The notes under the pieces: generated by a model
What the model saw: only the letters and a program-made list of their open reading frames with translations
Databases searched by the model: none
What the model was told of the DNA's origin: nothing
From: Arthrobacter sp. B2a2-09
GTDB lineage: Bacteria; Actinomycetota; Actinomycetes; Actinomycetales; Micrococcaceae
Direction of reading: 5' to 3'
Length of the DNA: 64,000 nt
Assembly: GCF_027587375.1 (NCBI RefSeq)
Contig: NZ_JAMXIC010000024.1
Span: 1 to 64,000 of the forward strand
Position numbers and translations under genes: made by a program
In this document: positions 15,841 to 23,733 of the stretch, in pieces
Numbering within the stretch: position 1 is the first letter of the stretch
Layout of the letters: every line of letters begins with the position of its first letter

Positions 15841-17051
15841 GCAAGATTATCCGCCTCGAGTCCACCAACTATAAAAGGCTGAAGGCAGTTGAGATCGTGC
15901 CGGATCCGGACGGCAACCTCGTCATCGTCGCCGGGAAGAATGGGCAGGGCAAGACGTCCATCCTCGACAGCATCACCGCGGCACTGGGTGGGGTGAACGG
16001 GAAGACCACGCCGAAGCCGATCCGTGACGGCGAGGACCGCGCCGAGATCGTCCTCGAAACCGAAGACCTCATCGTCACCCGGAAATTCACCGCCTCCGGA
16101 CCGACCCTTCTCGTCAAGTCCCGCGATGGCGCCGTGTACCCGAAGGGCCAGGCGAAGCTTGATGACATGCTCGGCAGGCTTTCCCTCGACCCGCTGGCAT
16201 TCACGCAGCTCTCCGACAAGGACCAACTCGCCACCCTGCTGGCCCTCGTGAAGCTGCCGTTCGACCCGGACAAGCTGGCCGCCGAGCGCAAAGAGCTCTT
16301 CGATGAACGCACTGAGGTCAACCGCGAGCTGAAGAACGCGAAGGCCGCGGAAGCCGCTATCCCGGTCACGAAGGAAATGGCCGACCTTGAGCCCGTCAGC
16401 GTGACTGACCTGCTGAAGGAATTCCGGGACGGCCAGACCCTCAACCACCAGATCGACGTCGCTCGTACCGCCCGCGACGGATGGGCCGACAAAGTCGAGC
16501 GAGTCAAGCGCGAACTGGCTGACGCAGAGAGCCAACTCAAGCTCGCTGAAGAACGTCTAGCCACGGCGCCGGCTAAGGTTGATCTCGAAGCAATCCAGAC
16601 CCAGCTGGACAACGCAGAGCAGACCAACGCCGACGTCCGGCTGTTCGAGTCTTGGATCCGCGCCAGCAACGAACTCAATGAGCTCGAGGCTGAAGCCATC
16701 GAGCTGAGCGCGAAACTCGAAGCCATCGACAAGCAAAAGGCCGATGGACTGGCCGCCGCAGTGTTCCCCGTCGACGACCTCGGCTTCGATGACACGGGAG
16801 TGACCTACCGTGGCGTGCCGTTCAAGCAAGCATCCGGTGCCGAGCAATTGCGCGTCTCGCTGGCAATGGCGATCGCTCTCAACCCGAAGCTGCGCGTCAT
16901 CCGCATCGCCGACGGATCCTTGCTCGACTCCGACAACCTGACGCTGGTCGAAACCATCGCCCGCAAGCACGACTATCAGGTTTGGCTTGAGGTCGTCGGA
17001 GACGGCGACGGCCGCGGGATCGTGATCGAAGACGGCATGGTGAAGGCTTGA
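15837..17051 (+). CDS. RecF/SMC/Rad50-like ATPase
   Basis: A 404-residue ABC-type ATPase of DNA repair. The N-terminus has LESTNYKRLKAVEI and Walker A GKNGQGKTS (near residue 35). The centre (about 165-310) is a coiled coil. The C-terminal half has the signature-like ASGAEQLRVSLAMAIAL and a Walker B RVIRIADGSLLD, in which the expected DE of SMC proteins is replaced by AD. The partner nuclease (as in SbcC-SbcD) is not obvious; the YqaJ exonuclease upstream is the natural candidate. Confidence 0.85.
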   Translation: MSKIIRLESTNYKRLKAVEIVPDPDGNLVIVAGKNGQGKTSILDSITAALGGVNGKTTPKPIRDGEDRAEIVLETEDLIVTRKFTASGPTLLVKSRDGAVYPKGQAKLDDMLGRLSLDPLAFTQLSDKDQLATLLALVKLPFDPDKLAAERKELFDERTEVNRELKNAKAAEAAIPVTKEMADLEPVSVTDLLKEFRDGQTLNHQIDVARTARDGWADKVERVKRELADAESQLKLAEERLATAPAKVDLEAIQTQLDNAEQTNADVRLFESWIRASNELNELEAEAIELSAKLEAIDKQKADGLAAAVFPVDDLGFDDTGVTYRGVPFKQASGAEQLRVSLAMAIALNPKLRVIRIADGSLLDSDNLTLVETIARKHDYQVWLEVVGDGDGRGIVIEDGMVKA

Positions 17052-17653
17052 GCGGGTGCGAAGTCAAGCACTGCGACCGGGACCACGCCGCCAAGGGGAT
17101 GTGCCACCTGCACTATAAACGCCACAGGCGCCACGGTGACCCATCCGTTGCGCATCGGCTGGTGCGGCGCGGTTCCTCCCGCGCTGAACGGCTGCAGGAG
17201 TTGACCATCCGCCGGTCACCAGACGAATGCTGGGAGTGGAAGGGGACTGTCCATCACACCGGATACGGAACTCTGCAGATTGACGGAGTCCAAAAGGGCG
17301 CGCACGTTTGGGCTTACGTCGAGGCTTACGGGCCCGTGCCAGACGGACTGAATGTCCTGCACTCCTGTGACAACCGACTATGCGTCAACCCTGGACACCT
17401 GCGCGCCGGTACCCATGACGAAAACATGGCGGACAAGGTCGAGCGTGACCGCGTCGCAAGGAACCGCGGCGAATCCGGCCCTAACAAAATCAGCGAAGTC
17501 CAGGCGCTCGAAATTATCGATCGATATGGCAAAGGCGGGACCACGCATCGGCTGCTCGGTCTCGAATACGGCATCAGCCCATCTCAGGTGGGATTCATCG
17601 TTACCGGGAAGCGATGGCCTCACCTCCAACGACAGAAAGCAGAGGTTGCCTGA
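17048..17653 (+). CDS. HNH homing-type endonuclease with zinc head
   Basis: A 201-residue protein. The N-terminal CEVKHCDRDHAAKGMCHLHY is a Cys/His zinc cluster found in phage HNH proteins. The HNH_3 core is LNVLHSCDNRLCVNPGHLRAGT, with WEWKGT and GYG motifs ahead of it. The C-terminal helix-turn-helix-like part could bind target DNA. It starts at TTG inside the previous stop. It may be a free-standing homing endonuclease lodged in the operon, or a regular nuclease of the phage. Confidence 0.8.
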   Translation: MSGCEVKHCDRDHAAKGMCHLHYKRHRRHGDPSVAHRLVRRGSSRAERLQELTIRRSPDECWEWKGTVHHTGYGTLQIDGVQKGAHVWAYVEAYGPVPDGLNVLHSCDNRLCVNPGHLRAGTHDENMADKVERDRVARNRGESGPNKISEVQALEIIDRYGKGGTTHRLLGLEYGISPSQVGFIVTGKRWPHLQRQKAEVA

Positions 17654-18126
17654 TGGCAAATGAGACCTTTATTACCGTCATCGGGAAAGTCCATGAGGTA
17701 ACCGACCCGAAGTACATGGATGACGGATCTGCGGTCACGAAAGTCACGGTTGTCACCAATCCCCGGAAGTTCAACCGACAGAAGAACGAGTGGGAAAACA
17801 AGCCCGGAAAGTTCTGGGACTGCCGAGCATGGAACCAAGGCAAGATGCTGCTCGCCGACAACGTCTCGAACACTTTGAAGAAGGGTGACAACGTCATCCT
17901 CTACGGCGAGCTTGAAACGCGCGAATGGGAAGTCGAAGGCGGCCAGAAACGCCGCGCAGACCAGCTGCGCATCGAAACCATTGGCAAGGACCTCCGCTGG
18001 CACCAAGCGCCCGCCAAGGACGTCCCGGCCGCGGCTCCGGCCGACCAAGGCTGGGGCGGCGCACCTGCCGACCCCGGCGGATGGGGCAACACCCAACCAT
18101 CGCAGTCGCAGCCCGGGTGGGGATAA
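17653..18126 (+). CDS. ssb: single-stranded DNA-binding protein without the acidic tip
   Basis: A 157-residue OB-fold SSB: ETFITVIGKVHEV, then VTNPRKFNRQKNEWENKPGKFWDCRAWN and NVSNTLKKGDNVILYGELETREW. It coats single-stranded phage DNA in replication and recombination. Residues 118-157 form a Gly/Pro/Gln-rich linker, but the end is QSQPGWG and lacks the acidic DDDIPF-like tip that recruits host partners. The start overlaps the previous stop by one base. Confidence 0.88.
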   Translation: MANETFITVIGKVHEVTDPKYMDDGSAVTKVTVVTNPRKFNRQKNEWENKPGKFWDCRAWNQGKMLLADNVSNTLKKGDNVILYGELETREWEVEGGQKRRADQLRIETIGKDLRWHQAPAKDVPAAAPADQGWGGAPADPGGWGNTQPSQSQPGWG

Positions 18127-18151
18127 CCGCACAACCGTACTACCAAAACGC

Positions 18152-18182
18152 AAGGCCCCACTGAGGGCCTTTTTTCATGCCC
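18152..18182 (+). terminator. terminator followed by CATGCCC (copy 2)
   Basis: AAGGCCC pairs with GGGCCTT around a 6-base loop, then a T tract and CATGCCC. It separates the SSB gene from the redoxin gene. Confidence 0.8.
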
Positions 18183-18184
18183 GC

Positions 18185-18210
18185 GGCGCCCGGACCCCCT
18201 GCCGGGCGCC
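18185..18210 (+). other. GC hairpin in the leader of the redoxin gene
   Basis: A 9-bp perfect stem GGCGCCCGG/CCGGGCGCC with an 8-base loop and no T tract. It lies between the terminator and the nrdH ribosome site and may stabilise the mRNA 5' end. Confidence 0.5.
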
Positions 18211-18233
18211 GCGCCACACACCCGAAGGAACAC

Positions 18234-18524
18234 ATGAACCACGCCGAAGAAATCCAGACCCGCGAAGGCGTCGCCGTTGTGCTTTACGGCAAGAAGCCGT
18301 GCGTCCAGTGCGACGCGACCGAGCGGAAGTTCAAGAAGCACAACATTCACTACACGAAGGTCGATGTCACCAAAGACGAGACAGCCCTCGACTTCATCAA
18401 GGCCCTCGGATACTCTGCCGCGCCCGTTGTCTACGTCTCCACCATCGAAGGCGACGTTCACTGGACCGGCTACGACGTCGAGCAGATCGCCGAGCACATC
18501 ACCGAACGCCAGGACGCCGCATGA
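18234..18524 (+). CDS. nrdH: NrdH-type glutaredoxin-like redoxin
   Basis: A 96-residue thioredoxin-fold protein that supplies electrons to class Ib ribonucleotide reductase. The active site is KKPCVQCDATERKF (CVQC, the NrdH signature), followed by DVTKDE and SAAPVVYV with the cis-Pro. The phage has no reductase of its own in this window, so it would boost the host enzyme for nucleotide supply. Start 18234 has AAGGAA ahead of it. Confidence 0.85.
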   Translation: MNHAEEIQTREGVAVVLYGKKPCVQCDATERKFKKHNIHYTKVDVTKDETALDFIKALGYSAAPVVYVSTIEGDVHWTGYDVEQIAEHITERQDAA

Positions 18525-19174
18525 AGCCGCTAACGGTCAGCAATGACTACCACCCGGAAGCACTGCGGCGGTTCAACGGTGACACTGCCGAACACGAGAT
18601 GGAGATCCTGCTCGACCAAGGACTGTACCGACATATCAGGTTCAAGAAGCCTGGCACCGGCATGTACTACTTCGACCTGATCACATGGCCCGGAAACCTC
18701 ACCATCAAGGCGGATATGGGCTGCTACACCTTCGCCCGAACCGAGGACATGTTCAGCTTTTTCGCGGACGGAACCGCGGGCCGGAATGGCTACATCAACG
18801 CCCAATATTGGGCCGAAAAGATTCAATCCGTCGACCGGCAAAGCTCCGTCAAAGAGTTCGATGAAGCGCTGTTCCGCCAGTACGTGATCCAAGATTTCTG
18901 GGAGCACCGCGAAAACTGGGAGGCCAGCGAGGCGCGTCAGATCTGGGCGGCCATCCGCGAACAGATCCTTGACCCTTACTACGACCGGCACGACGCCAGA
19001 GCCTGCCACGACTTGCTCCAGGACTTCGCGAGCCCAATCAGCGGATTCGACTATGCCGACTCCTACGACTGGGGAGGCTTCGATGACTACAGCTTCCACT
19101 ATCTCTGGTGCTGTCACGCGATCCTCTCGGGCATCAAGCACTATTACGCGGCGAAGGCTGGTGCGGATGTTTAG
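18521..19174 (+). CDS. conserved phage protein of unknown function
   Basis: A 217-residue acidic, aromatic-rich protein (HEMEILLDQGLYRHIRFKKP, YYFDLITWPGNLTIKADMG, FARTEDMFSFF). I recognise this pattern as a family recurrent in actinophage and other phage genomes but without a known role. It overlaps nrdH by 4 bases and a zinc-cluster protein downstream by 8. Confidence 0.7.
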   Translation: MKPLTVSNDYHPEALRRFNGDTAEHEMEILLDQGLYRHIRFKKPGTGMYYFDLITWPGNLTIKADMGCYTFARTEDMFSFFADGTAGRNGYINAQYWAEKIQSVDRQSSVKEFDEALFRQYVIQDFWEHRENWEASEARQIWAAIREQILDPYYDRHDARACHDLLQDFASPISGFDYADSYDWGGFDDYSFHYLWCCHAILSGIKHYYAAKAGADV

Positions 19175-19409
19175 CGACAACTGCTGCCCGCGGTGCAAGG
19201 GTCCGCACGGCATCTGCCGGACCCGCGGGCAATGCAGCCACCACATCGCCGTCCGCCGACGACAAGACGCCGACGACAGCGGACCACGCTTCTACCGCAA
19301 CCCAACGCAAGACCAAGCCATCGCCAACGTGATGCGCCAAAACCGAAACCAATTCATGGCCGCTGCGAAGCGGCCTTTTTCGTACCCAGAACCGAGGAGC
19401 AAGAAATGA
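19167..19409 (+). CDS. 80-residue zinc-cluster protein carrying a terminator in its frame
   Basis: The N-terminus MFSDNCCPRCKGPHGICRTRGQC has four to five Cys and a His pair for a zinc site; the rest is basic and Gln-rich. A perfect terminator hairpin with a GCGA tetraloop (19358-19380) lies within its coding sequence, so the last 16 residues are encoded by terminator and spacer. It may in effect have been extended by loss of an earlier stop. Confidence 0.6.
   Translation: MFSDNCCPRCKGPHGICRTRGQCSHHIAVRRRQDADDSGPRFYRNPTQDQAIANVMRQNRNQFMAAAKRPFSYPEPRSKK
19358..19380 (+). terminator. terminator with GNRA tetraloop, variant of the repeated signature
   Basis: GGCCGCT-GCGA-AGCGGCC followed by TTTTT and then CGTACCC instead of CATGCCC. 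It lies inside the frame of the preceding small gene and 26 bases ahead of the clamp gene. Confidence 0.75.
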
Positions 19410-20536
19410 GTGATCTGCAAGCAATCACCGCCCAGGCTAAGGACTGGATCGCGGCACTGACCCGACTTTCCCCTGCGATGGTCGGCAAGAAGCCGTTGGC
19501 GATCCTGACTGCGGTGCACATCGACCCCGCAGCGGGCGTTCTGTCCGGCTACGACTTCGAAACATCGGCTGTGACCACGCTTGATGCTTTGGGGGAAGGC
19601 GCTCCATTCCTTGTTTCATACCGGTGGCTGCTGGACGCAATCCGAGCCACCTCCGGGAAGACGAAGACCGCACTGACGACGGTCACGCTTGACGGCAAAA
19701 AGGTGACAGTCGAGTCCTGCGGATACGAGGTGCACGCCGAGGCATTGCCCGTTGACGACTATCCGGAGATCCCCGATGTTCCCGCCACGATTTCGACCGA
19801 AGTCCCTGCATGCGAGTTCCGCGCCGCGCTTCGCCGTGCAGTAGTCGCCGCTTCGGCAGAGGAGATATATCCAGTGCTCGAAGCCGTCCAGATCTCGATG
19901 GTCGACGGCGCGCTCGAACTGCAGGCAACCGATCGCTACAGGCTGGCTGAGGACCACGTGGCTGGCGAAGGTTCCGGCTGCACAAAGTTCCTCCTGAAGC
20001 GCCGCACGATCAAGTCGCTGGACCGATTCCTCGTCGGCGGCAACGTGCAGATCAGCGTCCACGACAACCGGGTGGCCATCAAAACCGAGGACGTCACCTT
20101 CACCACGATCAGCGTTGACGGCGACTTCCCTAAGATCAAGTCCTTGTTCCCCGACGCCGTCAAGGCATCATTCGAAGTCGATCGGGCTGTCCTACTCGAA
20201 TCCACAAGGGTAGCCAAGGCCATGAACGACCGCTTTGCTCCGTGCTTCGTGCGCCTGTTCGACGGCGGCGCGGAAGTGACGTTCAACGACGGTTTGTTCG
20301 GCCCATCCCGGGCTCCCGTAGCCATCGGCGAAGTTGTGGCCGGCGTGAAGGATGAAGTCAGCTTCGGCATGAACCCCAATTTCTTGATCGAGGCACTGGT
20401 GCAGATACCTACCGACAAGGTGAGCATCTCGTACACCACCGCGCCGAAGCCGTTCCTGTTTCAGCCTGCCGGCGCCCAGGTCAACGACCCGAAGTCGCCC
20501 AAGCACCTGATCATGCCCGTTCGGATGCCTCAATGA
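19406..20536 (+). CDS. dnaN: phage-encoded sliding clamp (DNA polymerase III beta-like)
   Basis: A 376-residue protein with three repeated clamp domains: ILTAVHIDPAAGVLSGYDFETS (first), EEIYPVLEAVQISMVDGALELQATDRYRLAED (second, the strongest match to the DnaN domain), and the C-terminal SISYTTAPKPFLFQP…HLIMPVRMPQ, matching the conserved clamp end. It should ring DNA and tether a polymerase, presumably the host one, since no phage polymerase is seen. Start overlaps the previous stop by 4 bases. Confidence 0.88.
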   Translation: MSDLQAITAQAKDWIAALTRLSPAMVGKKPLAILTAVHIDPAAGVLSGYDFETSAVTTLDALGEGAPFLVSYRWLLDAIRATSGKTKTALTTVTLDGKKVTVESCGYEVHAEALPVDDYPEIPDVPATISTEVPACEFRAALRRAVVAASAEEIYPVLEAVQISMVDGALELQATDRYRLAEDHVAGEGSGCTKFLLKRRTIKSLDRFLVGGNVQISVHDNRVAIKTEDVTFTTISVDGDFPKIKSLFPDAVKASFEVDRAVLLESTRVAKAMNDRFAPCFVRLFDGGAEVTFNDGLFGPSRAPVAIGEVVAGVKDEVSFGMNPNFLIEALVQIPTDKVSISYTTAPKPFLFQPAGAQVNDPKSPKHLIMPVRMPQ

Positions 20537-20826
20537 GCGCCCGCAAGAAGCCAGCGGCCGTGCCGACGCATACCTTCCGTGGCGTCTGGCCCGTTGTCGA
20601 AGGCACTGGTACCGCCACCACGGACGCCGAACTCATCCTGCAGGCCATCGGCGACCTGCCCAGCGTCGCCCACCGTCATAACGCGACCATCGTCGGCCCG
20701 CCACGGGCATGCATCGCCGACGGCCGCCGAGTCCCCGGATCCGGCGGCGCACTTCACGTCGTAGTCATCGAAGCGCCTGCCGTGCCAGCTACCGGCCGCG
20801 GATACCGACACAGCTCTGGCGGCTGA
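20533..20826 (+). CDS. hypothetical protein downstream of the clamp
   Basis: A 97-residue protein coupled to the clamp gene by an ATGA overlap. It has a Val-rich strand (LHVVVIEAPAVP) and basic N-terminus. No domain recognised. Confidence 0.55.
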   Translation: MSARKKPAAVPTHTFRGVWPVVEGTGTATTDAELILQAIGDLPSVAHRHNATIVGPPRACIADGRRVPGSGGALHVVVIEAPAVPATGRGYRHSSGG

Positions 20827-20828
20827 CA

Positions 20829-20954
20829 TTGGACGAGATCTTGGAAGGCCAGACAGACATTTTCGAGCTGCTGGGCCCTCACGAACTCGAAACACAGCTG
20901 TCGCCAATCATCGAGAAGACCAAGCAACCCTTGGCAGAGAAGGACCAATCATGA
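20829..20954 (+). CDS. possible 41-residue acidic protein
   Basis: A TTG-started frame MDEILEGQTDIFELLG… with an amphipathic acidic helix, ending in a 4-base overlap with the methyltransferase start. The short FELLG-type motif resembles clamp- or polymerase-binding peptides, but that is speculation. Support is the coupling only. Confidence 0.45.
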   Translation: MDEILEGQTDIFELLGPHELETQLSPIIEKTKQPLAEKDQS

Positions 20955-22612
20955 GCACCGCACTCCTTGAACGCCAATACACCCTGGCCGACCTCCAACA
21001 GTTCATGCAGCAGGCCAACAACGAGCTGACGGCAACGGACATGTTCTGTGGTGCCGGCGGGTCATCCACCGGTGCGCTCGAGGTCCCGGGTGTGACGATC
21101 AAGACGGCCATGAACCATTGGCCCCGGGCGATCGAGACGCACAACGCGAACCACCCCGAGACGGACCACGTCTGCGCTGACATCCAAATCACGGATCCGC
21201 GCTACATCACCTCCTCGGATATTCTCTGGGCTTCCCCGGAGTGCACCAACCACTCGGTAGCGAAGGGCAAGAAGCGGATTACCAATCAGGCCGACCTGTT
21301 CGGCGATTCCATCGCTGACGAGGCCGCCGATAGGTCCCGCGCCACCATGTGGGACGTGCCGCGGTTTGCCGAGTGGCACAAGTACAAGCTCATCATCACT
21401 GAGAACGTCGTAGACGCTGCCAAGTGGGTCATGTTCGATGCCTGGCTGATGGCCATGGACGCACTCGGCTACGAGCACCACATCGTGTACATGAACTCGA
21501 TGCACGCCCAGCTCGGCGGCCTTCCCGCGCCGCAGTCCCGGGACCGTATGTACGTGATGTTCTGGCTCAAGGGAAACCGTCGGCCTAATTTCGATCTGCT
21601 CATGCCGCTGGCCCACTGCGAGGCCTGCGATGAGACCGTGCGCTGCGTGCAGTCTTGGAAGAACCCGAAATACCGCTGGGGCCGCTACAAGGCGCAGTAC
21701 GTCTACCGCTGCCCCAACACCAAGTGCCACAACTCCATCATCGAACCCGGGTGGCTTTCTGCAGCATCCGCTATCGACTGGAAGCTCAGAGGGCAGCGTA
21801 TCGGCGACCGAACGAAACCCTTGGTCCCCAAGACAATGTCCAGGATCGCCGCCGGGCTCAAGCGCTACCACGGCAAAGCGGTCAGCATCGATGCCGTCCG
21901 CGGCGCCGAGATCATCAGCCCCGTCCACTCCGAACCGTTCCAGACACAGACGACGAGCTACACCCGATCCCTGCTTGTGCCAGTGGAAGGCCGCGAAGGG
22001 AAGATGGCGCAGCTGGCCAGCGACCCCATGCGGACGCAGACCACCCGGAACGAAACCGGTCTGCTCATGCCGCCGCTAATCATGCGGAACAACTCGAGCC
22101 GCGGCAGCGGGGCTGAGATGTCCAAGCCAGCCACGGAACCGCTCGGAACGATCACTACGGCCGGCCATCAGTCACTCGTCGCGCAGCCCGGGGCCCACAT
22201 GCTCATGGAGTACTACGGCAACGGCCAGATGCACCCCGTCAGCAAAGCCATTCCGACGATTAGCACCACCGACCGGTTCGCGATGATCACCACCATGCGC
22301 GGCACCTCACCCGAGCACCTGGCGGCATCCAACGCACCCACCACCGACCCGTTCGGAACATTCAGTGCCGGCGGCCAGCACCACGCCGTCACTGAATGGA
22401 CCGTCCCCGAAATCGAGGAGTGCGAATTCAGGATGCTCGAACCGTATGAAATCAGCGCGGGCATGGCGTTCCCCAAGAGCTACATCATGACCGGGAATAA
22501 GCGCGAACAAGTGAAGCAAGCCGGTAATGCTGTGACTCCGCCCGCCGCGCGCGACCTGTTCATCGTAGCCGCGCTCTCGCTGGCCGGTGCGGGAACGCTG
22601 GTGGCAGCATGA
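20951..22612 (+). CDS. C5-cytosine DNA methyltransferase with repeat-bearing centre
   Basis: A 553-residue enzyme that would methylate cytosine in phage and host DNA. Motif I is DMFCGAGGSSTG (residue 30); the catalytic Cys lies in WASPECTNHS (about 98, instead of the usual PCQ); motif VI is IITENV, VIII QSRDR, and motif X near the end is KQAGNAVTPPAAR. Residues 215-265 hold CEAC…C…C zinc-type pairs, and 325-475 have five repeats of a P-x-x-T-x-T-T pattern, the probable target-recognition part. It may protect against host restriction. Confidence 0.85.
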   Translation: MSTALLERQYTLADLQQFMQQANNELTATDMFCGAGGSSTGALEVPGVTIKTAMNHWPRAIETHNANHPETDHVCADIQITDPRYITSSDILWASPECTNHSVAKGKKRITNQADLFGDSIADEAADRSRATMWDVPRFAEWHKYKLIITENVVDAAKWVMFDAWLMAMDALGYEHHIVYMNSMHAQLGGLPAPQSRDRMYVMFWLKGNRRPNFDLLMPLAHCEACDETVRCVQSWKNPKYRWGRYKAQYVYRCPNTKCHNSIIEPGWLSAASAIDWKLRGQRIGDRTKPLVPKTMSRIAAGLKRYHGKAVSIDAVRGAEIISPVHSEPFQTQTTSYTRSLLVPVEGREGKMAQLASDPMRTQTTRNETGLLMPPLIMRNNSSRGSGAEMSKPATEPLGTITTAGHQSLVAQPGAHMLMEYYGNGQMHPVSKAIPTISTTDRFAMITTMRGTSPEHLAASNAPTTDPFGTFSAGGQHHAVTEWTVPEIEECEFRMLEPYEISAGMAFPKSYIMTGNKREQVKQAGNAVTPPAARDLFIVAALSLAGAGTLVAA

Positions 22613-22617
22613 GCGGG

Positions 22618-22968
22618 CTACGTGGTCGTGTCCACCGCCGCTGTGGCGGCCTTCTCATCCCTGCCGAACATGCCGGCAAAGAGCATCGCCAGAACAATGA
22701 GGAGGAACGCCACACTCGCTACGATAGCGAGGCTAACGACAAAGATCTCGACCTTCGTGACGACGATATACAAGCACAAGCCCAGAGAAATGAGATTCGC
22801 GACGACGGCGAATTCCCTCCAACGCATGAGCCTGTTGCGCCACGTTTGGCCCGGAATAAGGGCCGGGGAAAGCCGATCCTCCAAGGCAAGGAAAACCAGA
22901 AGAGCCGGAATCACCTGGGCGAGCAAACCGGCCGCGTTCACATCAATAGTCATGGCCGGAGCATACAC
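22618..22968 (-). CDS. three-helix membrane protein, second gene of a counter-oriented module
   Basis: A 116-residue protein with hydrophobic helices near residues 12-28, 50-70 and 74-100, then a basic and Thr-rich tail. It lies 29 bp behind the gene at 22998 and is probably co-transcribed with it. Start GTG at 22968 is chosen over the ATG at 22953 because a GGAG stretch precedes it; this is uncertain. The antisense frame at 22609-23214 has shadow composition. Unknown function; exclusion or defence is possible. Confidence 0.7.
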   Translation of the reverse strand: MYAPAMTIDVNAAGLLAQVIPALLVFLALEDRLSPALIPGQTWRNRLMRWREFAVVANLISLGLCLYIVVTKVEIFVVSLAIVASVAFLLIVLAMLFAGMFGRDEKAATAAVDTTT

Positions 22969-22997
22969 ACGTGCACTGACCCACTCCGTTCGGTTAC

Positions 22998-23678
22998 CTA
23001 TGCGGGCAAGTCATCCTCGTGCTTTTTACGCTCGGCAATGAGCATCGAAACCAACTCGTCTCTCCTTTCAGGATCCGCGCCGGGCCACGACATAGCAACT
23101 AGCTGCAACGTGCCTAGGGCGTCTCCAAGAGCGTCAAAAGCGACCGTTCGGCTTCCATCGTCAGCTCGTTCTTCGGTCAAATCGAACAGCCGCACTGCGA
23201 GGCCTCCAAGATGATGTGTCCAATACCAAATCTCATCAGCCAACCCTCGGTGTGTCATTTCCATACGCCAACGAAGGACGGCTGAGTCGCCTTGCAAGAT
23301 CAGGTCCTCGATCGCAGGAATACCCCGCCGGTACCGTTTGACCATTGCATGTCCAGCAGCCACAAGGTCAGAGATGGCAGCGAGCTCCCTCTGTCGAGAT
23401 GCCTCACGAGCTTGGAACTCTAGCTGAAGTTTCACGTCCTCCCGTTGAGCCTCCAACTGTTTGTCTAGCTCGATTTTTCGCCGGTGATCTGCCAATTGCG
23501 TCGCAGTGTAGTTGTGCGCTCGGTCAACCGCGAATAGCCGTCGTTGCGTCTCGAGCGTCTTCCACACTGCAATCCCAGCAACCGCAGCACCCACGAGCGC
23601 ACCGATCACGCCATTCAAAAGACCCAACCAGGTGCCACATGAAATCCAGAGCACTTCCCTACACACGAAAACATCCAC
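22998..23678 (-). CDS. membrane-anchored coiled-coil protein, first gene of a counter-oriented module
   Basis: A 226-residue protein with an N-terminal transmembrane helix (LLNGVIGALVGAAVAGIAVW) and a long charged coiled coil (residues 60-110, KLQLEFQAREASRQRELAA), followed by an alpha-helical soluble domain. Such DUF4760-like layouts occur in membrane proteins of unknown role. It is transcribed against the surrounding early genes from a promoter with TATAAG 9-14 bases ahead of a GTG, so it is expected to be expressed in the lysogen. Confidence 0.75.
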   Translation of the reverse strand: MDVFVCREVLWISCGTWLGLLNGVIGALVGAAVAGIAVWKTLETQRRLFAVDRAHNYTATQLADHRRKIELDKQLEAQREDVKLQLEFQAREASRQRELAAISDLVAAGHAMVKRYRRGIPAIEDLILQGDSAVLRWRMEMTHRGLADEIWYWTHHLGGLAVRLFDLTEERADDGSRTVAFDALGDALGTLQLVAMSWPGADPERRDELVSMLIAERKKHEDDLPA

Positions 23679-23686
23679 CCCCGGAT

Positions 23687-23692
23687 CTTATA
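23687..23692 (-). promoter_or_regulatory. -10 box of the counter-oriented module
   Basis: TATAAG on the minus strand, 8 bases before the GTG at 23678, implying an almost leaderless mRNA. It lies in the 55-bp gap to the divergent replication gene. No clear -35 is seen. Confidence 0.4.
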
Positions 23693-23733
23693 TGCGGACA
23701 GCCGATCGGTTGCATCCGAGAAAGGACAAATCA

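Noticed and set aside
22609..23214. Forward 201-residue frame overlapping the methyltransferase stop
   Set aside because: It is the mirror of two reverse genes that show proper membrane helices and coiled coil; its own product has random, charged shadow composition.
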